From assembly GCF_009905605.1 (NCBI RefSeq), contig NZ_JAAAKZ010000005.1:1-64000 (forward strand): 64,000 nucleotides of DNA, in the 5' to 3' direction. The translations under genes were made by a program, and so were the position numbers. The stretch is from Runella sp. CRIBMP. Its GTDB lineage: Bacteria > Bacteroidota > Bacteroidia > Cytophagales > Spirosomataceae. This document shows positions 51,344 to 60,271 of this stretch, piece by piece; position 1 is the stretch's first letter; each line of letters begins with the position of its first letter. A model generated the notes under the pieces. It saw nothing but the letters and a program-made list of their open reading frames with translations, was not told where the DNA came from and searched no databases.

Positions 51344-52549
51344 TTATACCATTTCAAAAATCGTTGCAATTCCCATACCTCCGCCAATGCACAATGTAGA
51401 AAGGCCAAATTGCTTGCCCGAACGTTCCAGTTCGTCAATGAGCGTAGCCGAAATAATCGCGCCTGTCGCCCCCAGCGGGTGCCCCAAAGCAATAGCGCCC
51501 CCATTAACGTTGACTTTAGCATGGTCAACGCCCAATTGTTCCATAAAAAAGAGCGGAATGGCGGCAAAAGCTTCATTTACTTCAAACAAATCAATGTCAG
51601 AAATGCTCATTCCTGCTTTTTTAAGCACTTTTTGGGTGGCAGGTACGGGGCCAGTGAGCATGATAGTCGGCTCCGAGCCGATGATGGCGAATGCCTTGAT
51701 TTTGGCGCGGGGTTTTAGACCTAATTTTTCACCGATTTCTTTAGAGCCTATCAACAAACCCGCCGCTCCGTCGACGATTTGGGAAGAATTACCCGCGTGG
51801 TGAACGTGGTTTATCTTGTCGACTTCGGCATATTTCATCAGTGCCAAAGCATCTAAACCCATGCTGCCCATCATTTCAAAAGCGGGCTTTAGGTTTCCTA
51901 GCGATTCTACGGTCGTTCCTGGACGCACGCCTTCGTCACGGTCGAGCAGGGTAATGCCTAGTTCGTCTTTGTAAGGAACCAGTGATTTCGCAAAGCGATT
52001 TTCTTTTTGAGCAACCGTCGCTCTGCGGTACGATTCGGCCGCAAACGTATCTACATCCGTGCGTGAATAACCGTATTTTGTAGCGATTAAATCGGCCGAA
52101 ATGCCTTGCGGAACAATATTATGACGCGCCACAATCTGCGGATTCATAAATAAAGCACCACCGTCGGTGCCCATCGGCACGCGGCTCATAGACTCCACAC
52201 CGCCCGCCACAATCATATCTACCTGACCCGACATCACGTAGGCAGCGGCTTGGTTGATTGCCTCTAGCCCCGACGAGCAAAAACGATTCAGCTGCACTCC
52301 AGCCACGCTTTCGGCGTAGCCAGCTTCAATGACAGCCGTACGGGCTATGTCCGCCCCTTGTTCGCCCACGGGCGTTACGCAGCCCATAATCACATCATCT
52401 ACATAGCTGGTATCCAATTGATTGCGCTGCTGTATTTCTTTCAAAACGGAAGTGAGTAATTGAATCGGTTGCACTTCGTGCAGCGACCCGTCCGACTTGC
52501 CGCGTCCGCGCGGGGTTCTGACGGCGTCATAAATAAATGCTTCGGCCAT
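51344..52549 (-). CDS. Acetyl-CoA C-acyltransferase (thiolase)
   Basis: 401 aa beta subunit-type thiolase for the last step of beta-oxidation. The acyl-accepting Cys lies in '[15 protein letters not shown]', the His in '[14 protein letters not shown]' and '[15 protein letters not shown]', and the second Cys in '[12 protein letters not shown]'. N-terminus '[18 protein letters not shown]' is typical of FadA/FadI. It is the first gene of the unit fadA, DUF559 module, fadB; its stop codon touches the module's right terminus. Confidence 0.95.
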   Translation of the reverse strand: MAEAFIYDAVRTPRGRGKSDGSLHEVQPIQLLTSVLKEIQQRNQLDTSYVDDVIMGCVTPVGEQGADIARTAVIEAGYAESVAGVQLNRFCSSGLEAINQAAAYVMSGQVDMIVAGGVESMSRVPMGTDGGALFMNPQIVARHNIVPQGISADLIATKYGYSRTDVDTFAAESYRRATVAQKENRFAKSLVPYKDELGITLLDRDEGVRPGTTVESLGNLKPAFEMMGSMGLDALALMKYAEVDKINHVHHAGNSSQIVDGAAGLLIGSKEIGEKLGLKPRAKIKAFAIIGSEPTIMLTGPVPATQKVLKKAGMSISDIDLFEVNEAFAAIPLFFMEQLGVDHAKVNVNGGAIALGHPLGATGAIISATLIDELERSGKQFGLSTLCIGGGMGIATIFEMV

Positions 52550-52617
52550 GGGGTTTTAGACGTTTAAAAGTAGAAAGAGGATAGTAAACAATACTCTGCC
52601 TGCATACTATTATACAA

Positions 52618-52647
52618 CAAAAATACAGCGCATTTTGATAAAACCAA
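52618..52647 (-). promoter_or_regulatory. Predicted promoter of the beta-oxidation operon
   Basis: On the minus strand TTG (52647-52645), 19 bp and TATTTTTG (52625-52618) fit the Bacteroidota consensus, about 69 nt before the thiolase start. Confidence 0.5.
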
Positions 52648-52676
52648 GGCGAAGTAAGTGAAAAGAAGAAAAGGCG

Positions 52677-53240
52677 TTATGCCATAAATATTTTCTTGAG
52701 GGCGCCCCACAAAGCACGTTTGTTTTTATCGTCGGTCTGGACAATATCCAACGACTCGGACAACAAAAAGTTGACGCCTGAAATGCGTTTGGGGTCGTAG
52801 CGGTTCATCATTATTTCGAGGTTGATGTTGATAAACGGCACCCCAAAAGAAATAAAATGATGCACTGTTTTATTTTGCAGCAACGGCCTAAAATCCATTT
52901 GTTTTGCCCCTGCCAGATTGAGAATATCCACGCCTTCGAGGTTCAAATTGACCGCTTTCAGTACCTTTTCCAGAAAAATCGTATTACTAGCCGACATCGC
53001 TGGGGCTTCATCTACCAATATAAGAATCTGATGATTGAGCCTCGGCAAAGGAACTGAAGTTGAAGCAGGCAGAGCGCTCACCTTAGGAGTAGAGACTGGA
53101 GCAAGTGGAACAGCAGGCTCCTCCACGGCAATCATGGAGGAAGGAGACCTTGCTTCCACGGATTCACTGACGGGAGTCTCCCCCTGTACCCGGTATAGGG
53201 TTTCGTTTTGATAAAGTAATTGATAAAACGATTTGCTCAT
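52677..53240 (-). CDS. Conserved hypothetical protein resembling DNA polymerase III psi subunit (HolD)
   Basis: 187 aa, no signal. Three parts: a short N-terminal peptide ('FYQLLYQNETLYRVQG', residues 5-20), a Pro/Ala/Ser-rich linker (residues 21-67) and a compact alpha/beta domain (68-187). The layout and wording recall E. coli psi: an N-terminal clamp-loader-binding peptide of the form LQQLGITQWSLR, then a strand and helix of the form LVMVANDLPAL...VLRALT (here 'ILILVDEAPAM' ... 'FLEKVLKAVNLNLEGVDIL'), and a final helix with ALW (here 'NKRALWGALKKIF'; E. coli 'ARAALWQQI'). If right, it is a clamp-loader accessory subunit. This is by-eye similarity only; alternatives include other small alpha/beta proteins of unknown role. 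Confidence 0.45.
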   Translation of the reverse strand: MSKSFYQLLYQNETLYRVQGETPVSESVEARSPSSMIAVEEPAVPLAPVSTPKVSALPASTSVPLPRLNHQILILVDEAPAMSASNTIFLEKVLKAVNLNLEGVDILNLAGAKQMDFRPLLQNKTVHHFISFGVPFININLEIMMNRYDPKRISGVNFLLSESLDIVQTDDKNKRALWGALKKIFMA

Positions 53241-53283
53241 GCTACAAAGCTAAAAAGACTTGGGTAAAAAATTCACCCGACCC

Positions 53284-53955
53284 CTAATATTTAGTCACTA
53301 AATGTCCGCTAAATGTACACATTAAAGCCCCCATTTTGAGGTACTGGGTCCCCGCAATATCTTCAAACACAGCCACTTTTACTTTGTCACCAGCCACCAG
53401 TTTTAAATCGCGACTTATCTGAAGAATGAAATTAGAATTTGCCACAGGAATATAGCTCGCTTGGGTGGCCACGGCATTATTAACTAACAATTGAATATTC
53501 GCAAAATTACTACTGATGATTGTTGCCCCTGAAATATTCAACGAAACGTACGCGTCAAAATGATAAATACCATCAAAAGGAGCTATAAATGTGTTGGGGT
53601 CTACTCCAGCTGCGGCTAAATTGAAATTATTCCCAATGTCGTAAGATTCTGTTGTAAAAGGGACAATCGTAGTTCCACTGGTTTCAATGTTTAGCCCACC
53701 AATATTGGCAACTCCAAACGCTGGTGCATTTTGCGGGCCTGCCACCTCGGTGTTTATCCAAGCGGTTCCGTTGCAATAATACATTTTATTGTCGGAGGTG
53801 TTGTAAACCATTCTTCCTTTGGTCGACGCCGAACAACTTGGAAGTGAGGCTACTCGGGGCAAATCCAGCGCAGCTGGATTGATGGTAACTGATTGAGCAG
53901 AAACTGAGCCGATAAACAGCAGCAAACAAACTGTAAGAATAGTAGTAGCTTTCAT
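53284..53955 (-). CDS. Secreted protein with C1q-like jelly-roll domain
   Basis: 223 aa. The signal peptide ends 'GSVSAQ'. A short stalk with 'KGRMVYNTSDNKMYYCNGTAW', common in Bacteroidota surface and phage-tail-like proteins, precedes a C1q/TNF-type jelly roll ('TTESYDIGNNFNLAAAG', 'FIAPFDGIYHFDAYVSL', 'LVAGDKVKVAVFEDIAG'). These domains form trimers and bind ligands. The same 'stalk plus head' style is used by the repeat protein at the right edge of the window. Role unknown. Confidence 0.75.
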   Translation of the reverse strand: MKATTILTVCLLLFIGSVSAQSVTINPAALDLPRVASLPSCSASTKGRMVYNTSDNKMYYCNGTAWINTEVAGPQNAPAFGVANIGGLNIETSGTTIVPFTTESYDIGNNFNLAAAGVDPNTFIAPFDGIYHFDAYVSLNISGATIISSNFANIQLLVNNAVATQASYIPVANSNFILQISRDLKLVAGDKVKVAVFEDIAGTQYLKMGALMCTFSGHLVTKY

Positions 53956-53987
53956 GCCTTTATGTTGAGTTTAAAGAAATGTTTCTT

Positions 53988-54019
53988 CAAACATAAAACC
54001 ACTTAAAATCCACCACAAA
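53988..54019 (-). promoter_or_regulatory. Predicted promoter of the C1q-like protein gene
   Basis: On the minus strand TTTG (54019-54016), 20 bp and TATGTTTG (53995-53988) give a full consensus match, 33 nt before the start codon. Confidence 0.65.
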
Positions 54020-54098
54020 AACTTCAAATCAAAGAGGAAGAATTGTGAATTAAAACGTAGCAAATAATAGGTTAGCCGTTGTTTTGAAGCCCAATTTT

Positions 54099-55133
54099 TT
54101 AATAACTTGTCTCATCCAATTTCACTTTACCTCGAAAAGTCCAAAACACAAAGGAAGTATAAACACCCACCAACGGTACCCCAATGGCCGCGAAGGTGAG
54201 CATGATTTTGAGCGATTTTTCGGTTGACGAACCATTGTAGACCGTAATGTGCAGGTCGGGGTCAATCGTCGACAAAATGATGTTTGGAAAAAGTCCAACC
54301 GCTACCAAAATTATCAACATAGCCGTCACAAACGCCGACGAAAGAAAGGCAAAAAAGTACTTCCGATAAGCAATCTGACGGGTAATGTTGGCCACTGCCA
54401 AAATAGCCAATACTGGAAAGGCAAACATATAAGGCACTTCTTTGTAGCGTGTAATCATGTGTGGAATATACAGCAACGTTGCCAACGACGTAATGGCAAA
54501 CATCAGCACGAAGAAAATCGTGGTATTTTTGACCAAAATCGTGAGTTTGGCATACAGGCGATTCTCGGTTTTCATCACCAAATAAATGGCCCCGTGCATC
54601 ATAAACAACGACAGCGTCGTGACCGCCACCAACAACGCATACGGATTAAACAAATCGAGCAAGGTGCCTTGGTAAGCGTAGTTTTTGTCAATCGCAATCC
54701 CCTGAATCACATTTCCTAAGACTAATCCCAACGCCAACGCCAGCAGAATACTAGATACACTATAAGAGATATCCCAAAGCCTACGCCACCAGAACATGGG
54801 CTCTTTGGAACGAAATTCGATGGAAATAGCCCTGAAAATAAGCATTACCAAAAACACCATAAACAGTTCATACAGCGCCGACAAGATGGTGGCATAAACT
54901 ACGGGAAAGCCCGCAAAAAGCGCCCCACCACCAATCACCAACCACACTTCGTTGCCATCCCACACGGGCCCGATGGCGTTGAGCGCAATGCGTCGGCTTT
55001 CTTCTTTCTTAAAAAACAGATGCAAAGCCCCCGCCCCAAGGTCAAAACCATCCAGAATAGCATAACCGCTAAACACCGCACCAATGACCAAAAACCACCA
55101 CGTGGGCAAATCAAGACCGTGTATTGTTTCCAT
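54099..55133 (-). CDS. cydB: Cytochrome bd oxidase subunit II
   Basis: 344 aa with about eight or nine helices. The subunit II beginning 'LPTWWFLVIGAVFSGYAILDGFDLGAG' (core 'GYAILDGFDLGAG') and 'IGPVWDGNEVWLVIGGGALFAGFP' (core 'VWDGNEVWL', with Trp/Asp lining the oxidase) are present. Its start codon overlaps the cydA stop (TGATG), so translation is coupled. No CydX-like small ORF is evident behind it. Confidence 0.96.
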   Translation of the reverse strand: METIHGLDLPTWWFLVIGAVFSGYAILDGFDLGAGALHLFFKKEESRRIALNAIGPVWDGNEVWLVIGGGALFAGFPVVYATILSALYELFMVFLVMLIFRAISIEFRSKEPMFWWRRLWDISYSVSSILLALALGLVLGNVIQGIAIDKNYAYQGTLLDLFNPYALLVAVTTLSLFMMHGAIYLVMKTENRLYAKLTILVKNTTIFFVLMFAITSLATLLYIPHMITRYKEVPYMFAFPVLAILAVANITRQIAYRKYFFAFLSSAFVTAMLIILVAVGLFPNIILSTIDPDLHITVYNGSSTEKSLKIMLTFAAIGVPLVGVYTSFVFWTFRGKVKLDETSY

Positions 55134-56512
55134 CAGTTTAAAATCGGGTTATCACGTTTTGAAGAATCTGGAATTGTTTCGGAGTGGGTATCTACGGGAC
55201 CGTGCTTGATTTTTTTGTTCAGTAAATACAAAAACAAGGCAAATAAAAGCGCGTAAACCAAGGTAAACATAATCAAAGAAAACAATACCTGCTCCGTTTT
55301 GAGCGATTGCGACAGTGCATCTGACGTACGCAACAAACCGTACACCACCCACGGTTGTCGCCCAATTTCGGCCGAATACCAGCCGACCTGATTAGCAATT
55401 TGTGGCAACAGCACCGACCACGCAAACAACTGAAGCAGCCATTTTTGTTCGAATAATTTCCCCTTCCACCATAAGAAAACCGCCAATAATGAAAGACCAA
55501 TCAATGCCATTCCGATGGCAACCATCAGGTGATAGGTCTGAAAAACTACATTAACGGCGCGGGAGGAAGGACGGTCTTCTTTCGGAAAAGCATTTAATCC
55601 TTTTACGGGCGTTGTAAAATCTTGATGAAGCAAAAAGGACAAACCTCCAGGGATTTTTAAACCCGTTATTTCTCGTTTGTCGGCATTGGTCCAGCCTATC
55701 AAGTACATATCCGCCACGGCCGACGAATCATAATGACCTTCAAAAGCGGCTAGTTTTGCAGGCTGGTGCTTGGCCACACCGTCGGCCGAGCGGTGGCCCG
55801 TAAACAATTGCATCAACGAAGCAACGGTGGCCACCGTCAGGGCTATTTTAAAACTTGCTTTGGCGATTTCGAGATGGCGTTGTCGTAAAATATAATACGC
55901 GTTGACGCTCAAAACCAAAAAAGAACCCGCCAAAAAAGAGCCGATAATAACGTGTGAAAGGCGGTCTACGCTGGAAGGATTGAAGACCATTTCCCAAAAA
56001 TCCGTGATAACGGCCCGTGCTTTCATGCCCTCACCTTCGATACGATACCCCGCTGGCGTTTGTTGCCAAGAGTTGGCCACCACAATCCAAATAGCCGAAA
56101 ACATCGACCCTAAAGCGACCATAATTGTTGAAAAAAAATGCACCCTTGGGCTTACACGATTCCAACCGAAAAGCAGAATTCCTAAAAAACCCGATTCGAG
56201 CGCAAAGGCAAAAATCCCTTCGGCCGCCAACGCACTGCCAAATATATCCCCAACGTAGCGCGAATATACCGCCCAGTTGGTACCGAATTCAAATTCCATG
56301 ACGATACCCGTGGCGACACCGATTCCGAAAATTAAGGCAAAAATCTTAATCCAGAAGCGGGTCATTTGTTCGTAGATTTGTTTGCCAGTGCGGAGATACA
56401 TTCCTTCCATAATGACCAGAACAACACCTAAACCAATGCTCAACGGAGGGTAGATATAATGGAAAGCAATGGTGAAAGCAAACTGTATGCGAGAGAGAAT
56501 TTCTGTGTTCAT
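55133..56512 (-). CDS. cydA: Cytochrome bd oxidase subunit I
   Basis: 459 aa quinol-oxidising subunit of the high-affinity terminal oxidase. Heme ligands: His of 'RIQFAFTIAFHYIYPP', His in 'LMQLFTGHRSADGVAKHQPAKLAAFEGHY' (Q-loop side, core 'GVAKHQPAKLAAFEGHY') and Met in 'TGIVMEFEFGTNW'. The Q loop is short, which is usual for this lineage. With complex I encoded 8 kb away it completes a NADH to oxygen chain that works at low oxygen. Confidence 0.96.
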   Translation of the reverse strand: MNTEILSRIQFAFTIAFHYIYPPLSIGLGVVLVIMEGMYLRTGKQIYEQMTRFWIKIFALIFGIGVATGIVMEFEFGTNWAVYSRYVGDIFGSALAAEGIFAFALESGFLGILLFGWNRVSPRVHFFSTIMVALGSMFSAIWIVVANSWQQTPAGYRIEGEGMKARAVITDFWEMVFNPSSVDRLSHVIIGSFLAGSFLVLSVNAYYILRQRHLEIAKASFKIALTVATVASLMQLFTGHRSADGVAKHQPAKLAAFEGHYDSSAVADMYLIGWTNADKREITGLKIPGGLSFLLHQDFTTPVKGLNAFPKEDRPSSRAVNVVFQTYHLMVAIGMALIGLSLLAVFLWWKGKLFEQKWLLQLFAWSVLLPQIANQVGWYSAEIGRQPWVVYGLLRTSDALSQSLKTEQVLFSLIMFTLVYALLFALFLYLLNKKIKHGPVDTHSETIPDSSKRDNPILN

Positions 56513-56543
56513 AAGCGTGCTGTGAGTAAGGCTTAAAAGTACA

Positions 56544-56582
56544 ACAAAAAGCCGTAGGCTGAACCAACCAACGGCTTTTTGT
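56544..56582 (-). terminator. Terminator of the amidohydrolase gene
   Basis: ACAAAAAGCCGT (56544-56555) and ACGGCTTTTTGT (56571-56582) pair perfectly. It lies after the amidohydrolase stop and before cydA. Confidence 0.75.
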
Positions 56583-56631
56583 GGGTCATAAACACGCTTG
56601 ATTTATTATACGTACCGATTTTCGGGGGAGT

Positions 56632-58050
56632 TTATTTTGCTTTCTTTTTTACCTCTTCCAAAATAGCATCTAGCGCGTTGCGGTCATATACTTCACCCCG
56701 CAGAATCACCGTATTAATCGCCTGCGTTGCTTCAATATTCTCCAAAGGATTCTGATTCAACAAAACAATATCGGCGCTTTTTCCCGCCGCAATGTTCCCG
56801 TATTGAGGTTGATTCAAAAATGTAGGTCCTGGGATAATCGCCGATTGCAAAGCCTGCAACGGTGTCAAGCCCGCTTTGACATAATGTTCCAGTTCTTTGT
56901 GCAAACCCAACCCTGGATATACGTACGAATTCAGAAATCCCGCATCTGTACCTGCAATAATGGTCACGCCTGCTTTCAGGAGTAAAGGCAACAAAGAAGT
57001 CGTTTTAAAATATATCTCATGGCGCTCGGTAATGGCGTCAGGGCTGTCCTGCGCCGCACGTGTGACGCGCCATTCGTAGGTTTTCTTGAGTCCTTTGCCA
57101 AGGTATTGCAAATACGCATCGTTTTGGTGATTGTCTTGGTCCAAAAATGCAGTGCTTTGGCTAATACTCAGGGTAGGAACCACAGCCGTGCCGTTTTTGG
57201 CCATGCGTCGATACACCGCCATTGCGGTATTTTCATCAAAACTCTGTAAAGCCATGGGAAGCGCCACGCGGTACGCCAATTTCCCCGCCATTACTTTTTC
57301 TGAGATTTCTTTGTCGCGCGTGGAGCCTGCTTTCAACACGTAACTCATGTGTTCTACCGAGCCTAACCCTGCCGCCGACACTTCGTCCATCGTCAAGGCA
57401 AATGGTACGTGCCCAGAGGTTTTAATGCCTCGTTTTTTGGCTTCGGCCAAAATGTAAAGATAAATCTCGGGCTTGATGGCGTTGTCGGTGATTTTGATAA
57501 AATTCACTTTCATCTTTTGGAGTGAATCCAGACTTTTATTCACTTCCTCTTTGGTACTGACTTCAATGTCCCCAATCCACGTCGACTTATAGCCTTCCAA
57601 CTTCGGCCCAGAAGTAAACAACGTTGGGCCGAAAAGCGCACCATCAGCAATTTCTTTGCGCCATTGCAAAACGCTCGGGCTCAAATCGGCCGCGGCATCG
57701 CGCACGGCCGTAATGCCGTGTGCTACGTACAGAGGCAACAAGTTTTTATTTTCCTGAATGAGTGTATCCCCTCCCCCAAAATGTACGTGCATGTCCCAAA
57801 GCCCCGGAATGATGAACTTGCCCGTGGCATCAATTACCTTTTTCGCCTCAAAATTCTTGGCCTGTGATTCATCAAAAACGCCTACAATTTCTTTGCCTTT
57901 CACAACAATGATTTTCTTGGTAAGGAGTTTTCCCGTCTGAATTTCAATCAAGTTACCCGATTTTATCAGTACATCAACGGGTCTTTTTTGAGCAGAGGAT
58001 AACAGAACGCAGCTTGCTAAAATGTGCGTTAACAGCAGTATTTTTTTCAT
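56632..58050 (-). CDS. Secreted amidohydrolase family protein (imidazolonepropionase-like)
   Basis: 472 aa. A signal peptide (MKKILLLTHILASCVLLSSA) predicts export. The amidohydrolase TIM barrel has the metal-binding HxH in 'GLWDMHVHFGGGD', further His residues in 'TSGHVPFALT' and 'GSVEHMSYVL', and the catalytic Asp in 'TIIAGTDAGFLN'. The C-terminal 'AAGKSADIVLLNQNPLENI' closes the composite domain. Relatives act as prolidases, carboxypeptidases or cyclic amide hydrolases, so the substrate is open. It follows the ACS-type MFS gene by 13 bp, hence one operon. Confidence 0.88.
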   Translation of the reverse strand: MKKILLLTHILASCVLLSSAQKRPVDVLIKSGNLIEIQTGKLLTKKIIVVKGKEIVGVFDESQAKNFEAKKVIDATGKFIIPGLWDMHVHFGGGDTLIQENKNLLPLYVAHGITAVRDAAADLSPSVLQWRKEIADGALFGPTLFTSGPKLEGYKSTWIGDIEVSTKEEVNKSLDSLQKMKVNFIKITDNAIKPEIYLYILAEAKKRGIKTSGHVPFALTMDEVSAAGLGSVEHMSYVLKAGSTRDKEISEKVMAGKLAYRVALPMALQSFDENTAMAVYRRMAKNGTAVVPTLSISQSTAFLDQDNHQNDAYLQYLGKGLKKTYEWRVTRAAQDSPDAITERHEIYFKTTSLLPLLLKAGVTIIAGTDAGFLNSYVYPGLGLHKELEHYVKAGLTPLQALQSAIIPGPTFLNQPQYGNIAAGKSADIVLLNQNPLENIEATQAINTVILRGEVYDRNALDAILEEVKKKAK

Positions 58051-58063
58051 AATGAGATGACTA

Positions 58064-59311
58064 TCAAGCTTTTTTTAAATCCACCGTCTTGGTGGGGTCA
58101 ATTTTGAACCACAGCAAAGCAGCGACAAACAGACATCCCGAAATCAGGTACAATGGAATATTGAAGTTTTTGGTGCTTTCTACCACCGAGCCGAAAATGA
58201 TAGTGATGAAAAAACCGCCCATCTGCCCCGCAAAGTTCATCGAACCAGCTACCGTCCCTGCATTGCGTTTGCCAATATCGACACAGACCGCAAAAGATAC
58301 AGGCAACGCCAAATCTTTGGTCAATACACAAATGGCCAATAAATAACCTGCCAATTGATTATCAGGCGTAAGCCCAGCTGCCAGAAAGAAGATACTTGAT
58401 AAGCCCAAACCCGTGATGGCTACGGCACGACGTCCGATTTTTAGTCCGTATTTTTTGGTTAAAAAATCACTCAGCAATCCTCCCACTACGCAGCCGATGG
58501 CCCCCAAAAAGTACGACAGAGAGATAAAATTCTTGGATTGGTCTTCGGTCATGCCACGCCCTTCCTGAAAATAGGTAGATGACCAGTTGGTAAAGAAATA
58601 CGCGCCGTAAAAAAACAAATGACACATAAGCATCAGCGCCCAAATATCTGGATTGAGAATGATGGTTTTCCAAGGAATGGCGTGGTCGGCGCGTTTGATG
58701 TTACGACCTGTCTCAATTTCTTCTACTTCTTCTACCGAAATGCCTTCTTTCTCGGCAGGCTCGTCGCGAAACCAAGCGTACCAAGCCAACGCCCAAACCC
58801 CACCTACTACTCCCAACACCACAAACGACCAGCGCCAGCCCACTGCATGAACGAGCGGAATCACCAACAAGGGCGTCAGCGCTCCCCCGATGCGACCAGC
58901 CGCCCAAATCACCGATTGTGCGCGGCCGATTTCAACGGCGGGAAACCAACGCGAAATGGCAATCGTGGCGTTGGGGTAGGCCCCCGCTTCGCCCACGCCA
59001 AACAAAAAACGCACCACAAGAAGGTAAATAAAACTGAAAGCGGTGCCAGTCAGGGCCGTGAAACCCGACCACCACAACACCACCCGGGTCAACACGCGAC
59101 GGGGGCCGATGGAATCACCCATGGCCCCCGTCGGGATTTCAAACAAAGCATACGCCAATGAAAATGCGCCCAAAATCCAGCCAAATTCTTCATTGTTTAA
59201 GCCTAAATCAGCTTTTACGTACTTACTGACCACGTTCATACAAACGCGGTCAAGAAAGGTAATAATCGAAAGTGCAAACAAAAAAGCTAAGGCACGATAG
59301 CGATATTTCAT
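58064..59311 (-). CDS. MFS transporter of the anion:cation symporter (ExuT/GarP-like) family
   Basis: 415 aa with 12 predicted helices. The ACS family features 'FLDRVCMNVVSKYVKADLGL', 'GAMGDSIGPRRVLTRVVLWW' and 'LFGVGEAGAYPNATIAISRWFP' are clear. Members carry hexuronates, glucarate, tartrate or phthalate-like organic anions with protons. It is the first gene of a unit with the secreted amidohydrolase; together they could release and import an organic acid or amide, but this is inference. Confidence 0.88.
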   Translation of the reverse strand: MKYRYRALAFLFALSIITFLDRVCMNVVSKYVKADLGLNNEEFGWILGAFSLAYALFEIPTGAMGDSIGPRRVLTRVVLWWSGFTALTGTAFSFIYLLVVRFLFGVGEAGAYPNATIAISRWFPAVEIGRAQSVIWAAGRIGGALTPLLVIPLVHAVGWRWSFVVLGVVGGVWALAWYAWFRDEPAEKEGISVEEVEEIETGRNIKRADHAIPWKTIILNPDIWALMLMCHLFFYGAYFFTNWSSTYFQEGRGMTEDQSKNFISLSYFLGAIGCVVGGLLSDFLTKKYGLKIGRRAVAITGLGLSSIFFLAAGLTPDNQLAGYLLAICVLTKDLALPVSFAVCVDIGKRNAGTVAGSMNFAGQMGGFFITIIFGSVVESTKNFNIPLYLISGCLFVAALLWFKIDPTKTVDLKKA

Positions 59312-59372
59312 TCGTTAGGTGGGGTGAGATTACAGAGGTTAGCGGTCAATAAGCCGAGCAACAATGAGATTG

Positions 59373-60245
59373 TTACGGTGCTAATTCGGTCCACTCCGAT
59401 ACTTTTATCTTGGCAATAAAACGTGCTGGCTGACCAGCAACCGATTGAAACACGGCCGCATCGCCCCAGTTAAGATCTGCCAGCGGCGCGGGCGATGGCA
59501 ATGTCCCCATAAATCCTGTATGCCCTACCAACACCGTATTGTTGGCATCTATAACCTGACTATCAACCAGCTTCATCATATTTTCATATCGCTTCGCTTC
59601 TTCATATACGTAATAGGTCAACTCTTTGGTTTGCTGCGTCGGCACTCCAAGGGCCATCAAGTCGGCTGTGGTAAAGCATCGGCAAAACTCACTAGAAAAC
59701 ACCCTGCTAACGGGTATTTCCAGATTTTTCAATACTTTACCCGTGGCTTCGGCCTCTTTTTTACCCAAATCATTGAGTTGGCGAGCCAGTTTTGAATCAC
59801 AGGATTTCCACCAGTTGGCCACGGTCGAGTTGGTTTGGTCCGAGCCAACATCCGCCGCTGCGTGCCTAAATACCAACACATACCCTCCTTTTTGCAAGGG
59901 CCGTAGCACATCAGCACGTGGCGTAACGACTACTTTTATCACCAAGCTGTCGTTGACATTGTCTTCACTTTTGACCGTAATTCGCTGCGCTCCTACCACA
60001 CTCGGCGCGGTATAAACCAAAGAATCTTGGGCTGTTTGCGTGGCTGTTCCTGCCGTTACTTTCCACGTTACACGCTGATTAAATTTAATGCGGAGGCTCC
60101 CAGACGGCAAAACGAGGGCCGTTTTGCCGTCAAACCCCAACGCTTGTAGCGGCAAAACCGCGTCTTCCTTTTTACAGGCCACGATACAAACCATCAACAC
60201 CAACGATGATAACAACCACAGTTTCTGATTTATTCCCTGCCTCAT
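59373..60245 (-). CDS. Lipoprotein with Ig-like and histidine phosphatase domains
   Basis: 290 aa. The signal ends in the lipobox 'IVACKK' (Cys24). An Ig-like beta-sandwich ('LRIKFNQRVTWKVTAGTATQ', 'APSVVGAQRITVKSEDNVND') fills residues 35-108. From about 115 a histidine phosphatase domain begins: phospho-His in 'YVLVFRHAAADVG' (RHA replaces the usual RHG), a second Arg in 'VFSSEFCRCFTTADLM' and the distal catalytic His in 'VLVGHTGFMG'. An envelope location is unusual for this fold outside phytases. Substrate unknown. Confidence 0.8.
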   Translation of the reverse strand: MRQGINQKLWLLSSLVLMVCIVACKKEDAVLPLQALGFDGKTALVLPSGSLRIKFNQRVTWKVTAGTATQTAQDSLVYTAPSVVGAQRITVKSEDNVNDSLVIKVVVTPRADVLRPLQKGGYVLVFRHAAADVGSDQTNSTVANWWKSCDSKLARQLNDLGKKEAEATGKVLKNLEIPVSRVFSSEFCRCFTTADLMALGVPTQQTKELTYYVYEEAKRYENMMKLVDSQVIDANNTVLVGHTGFMGTLPSPAPLADLNWGDAAVFQSVAGQPARFIAKIKVSEWTELAP

Positions 60246-60271
60246 GATGTATTTCAGATTTTGTAGGCTCC

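Larger units (their letters stand above)
50870..51346. mobile_element. Hairpin-bounded DUF559 module (candidate small mobile element)
   Basis: The unit between fadA and fadB starts with TAACCTC (50870-50876) and ends with its inverse GAGGTTA (51340-51346). Just inside each end sits a hairpin: CCCCTCTCCTAA/TTAGGAGAGGGG at 50884-50910 and CCCCTTCTCCTC/GAGGAGAAGGGG at 51302-51330. Thus both ends, read inward, are similar (AACCTC..CCCC.G.CCCCT.CTCCT). The single gene inside encodes a VSR/DUF559-type nuclease and its stop codon lies within the left hairpin. Mobility is inferred; no target duplication is evident. Confidence 0.5.

Noticed and set aside
51289-51576. Upstream extension of the DUF559 gene by 96 codons
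   Set aside because: The extension is an alternative frame of the thiolase 3' end and lacks homology; the nuclease domain starts naturally at 51288.
58619-59161. A 180-codon plus-strand frame over the ACS-type transporter
   Set aside because: Its product is rich in His, Arg, Pro and Gln, as expected when transporter codons are read in antisense; no domain.
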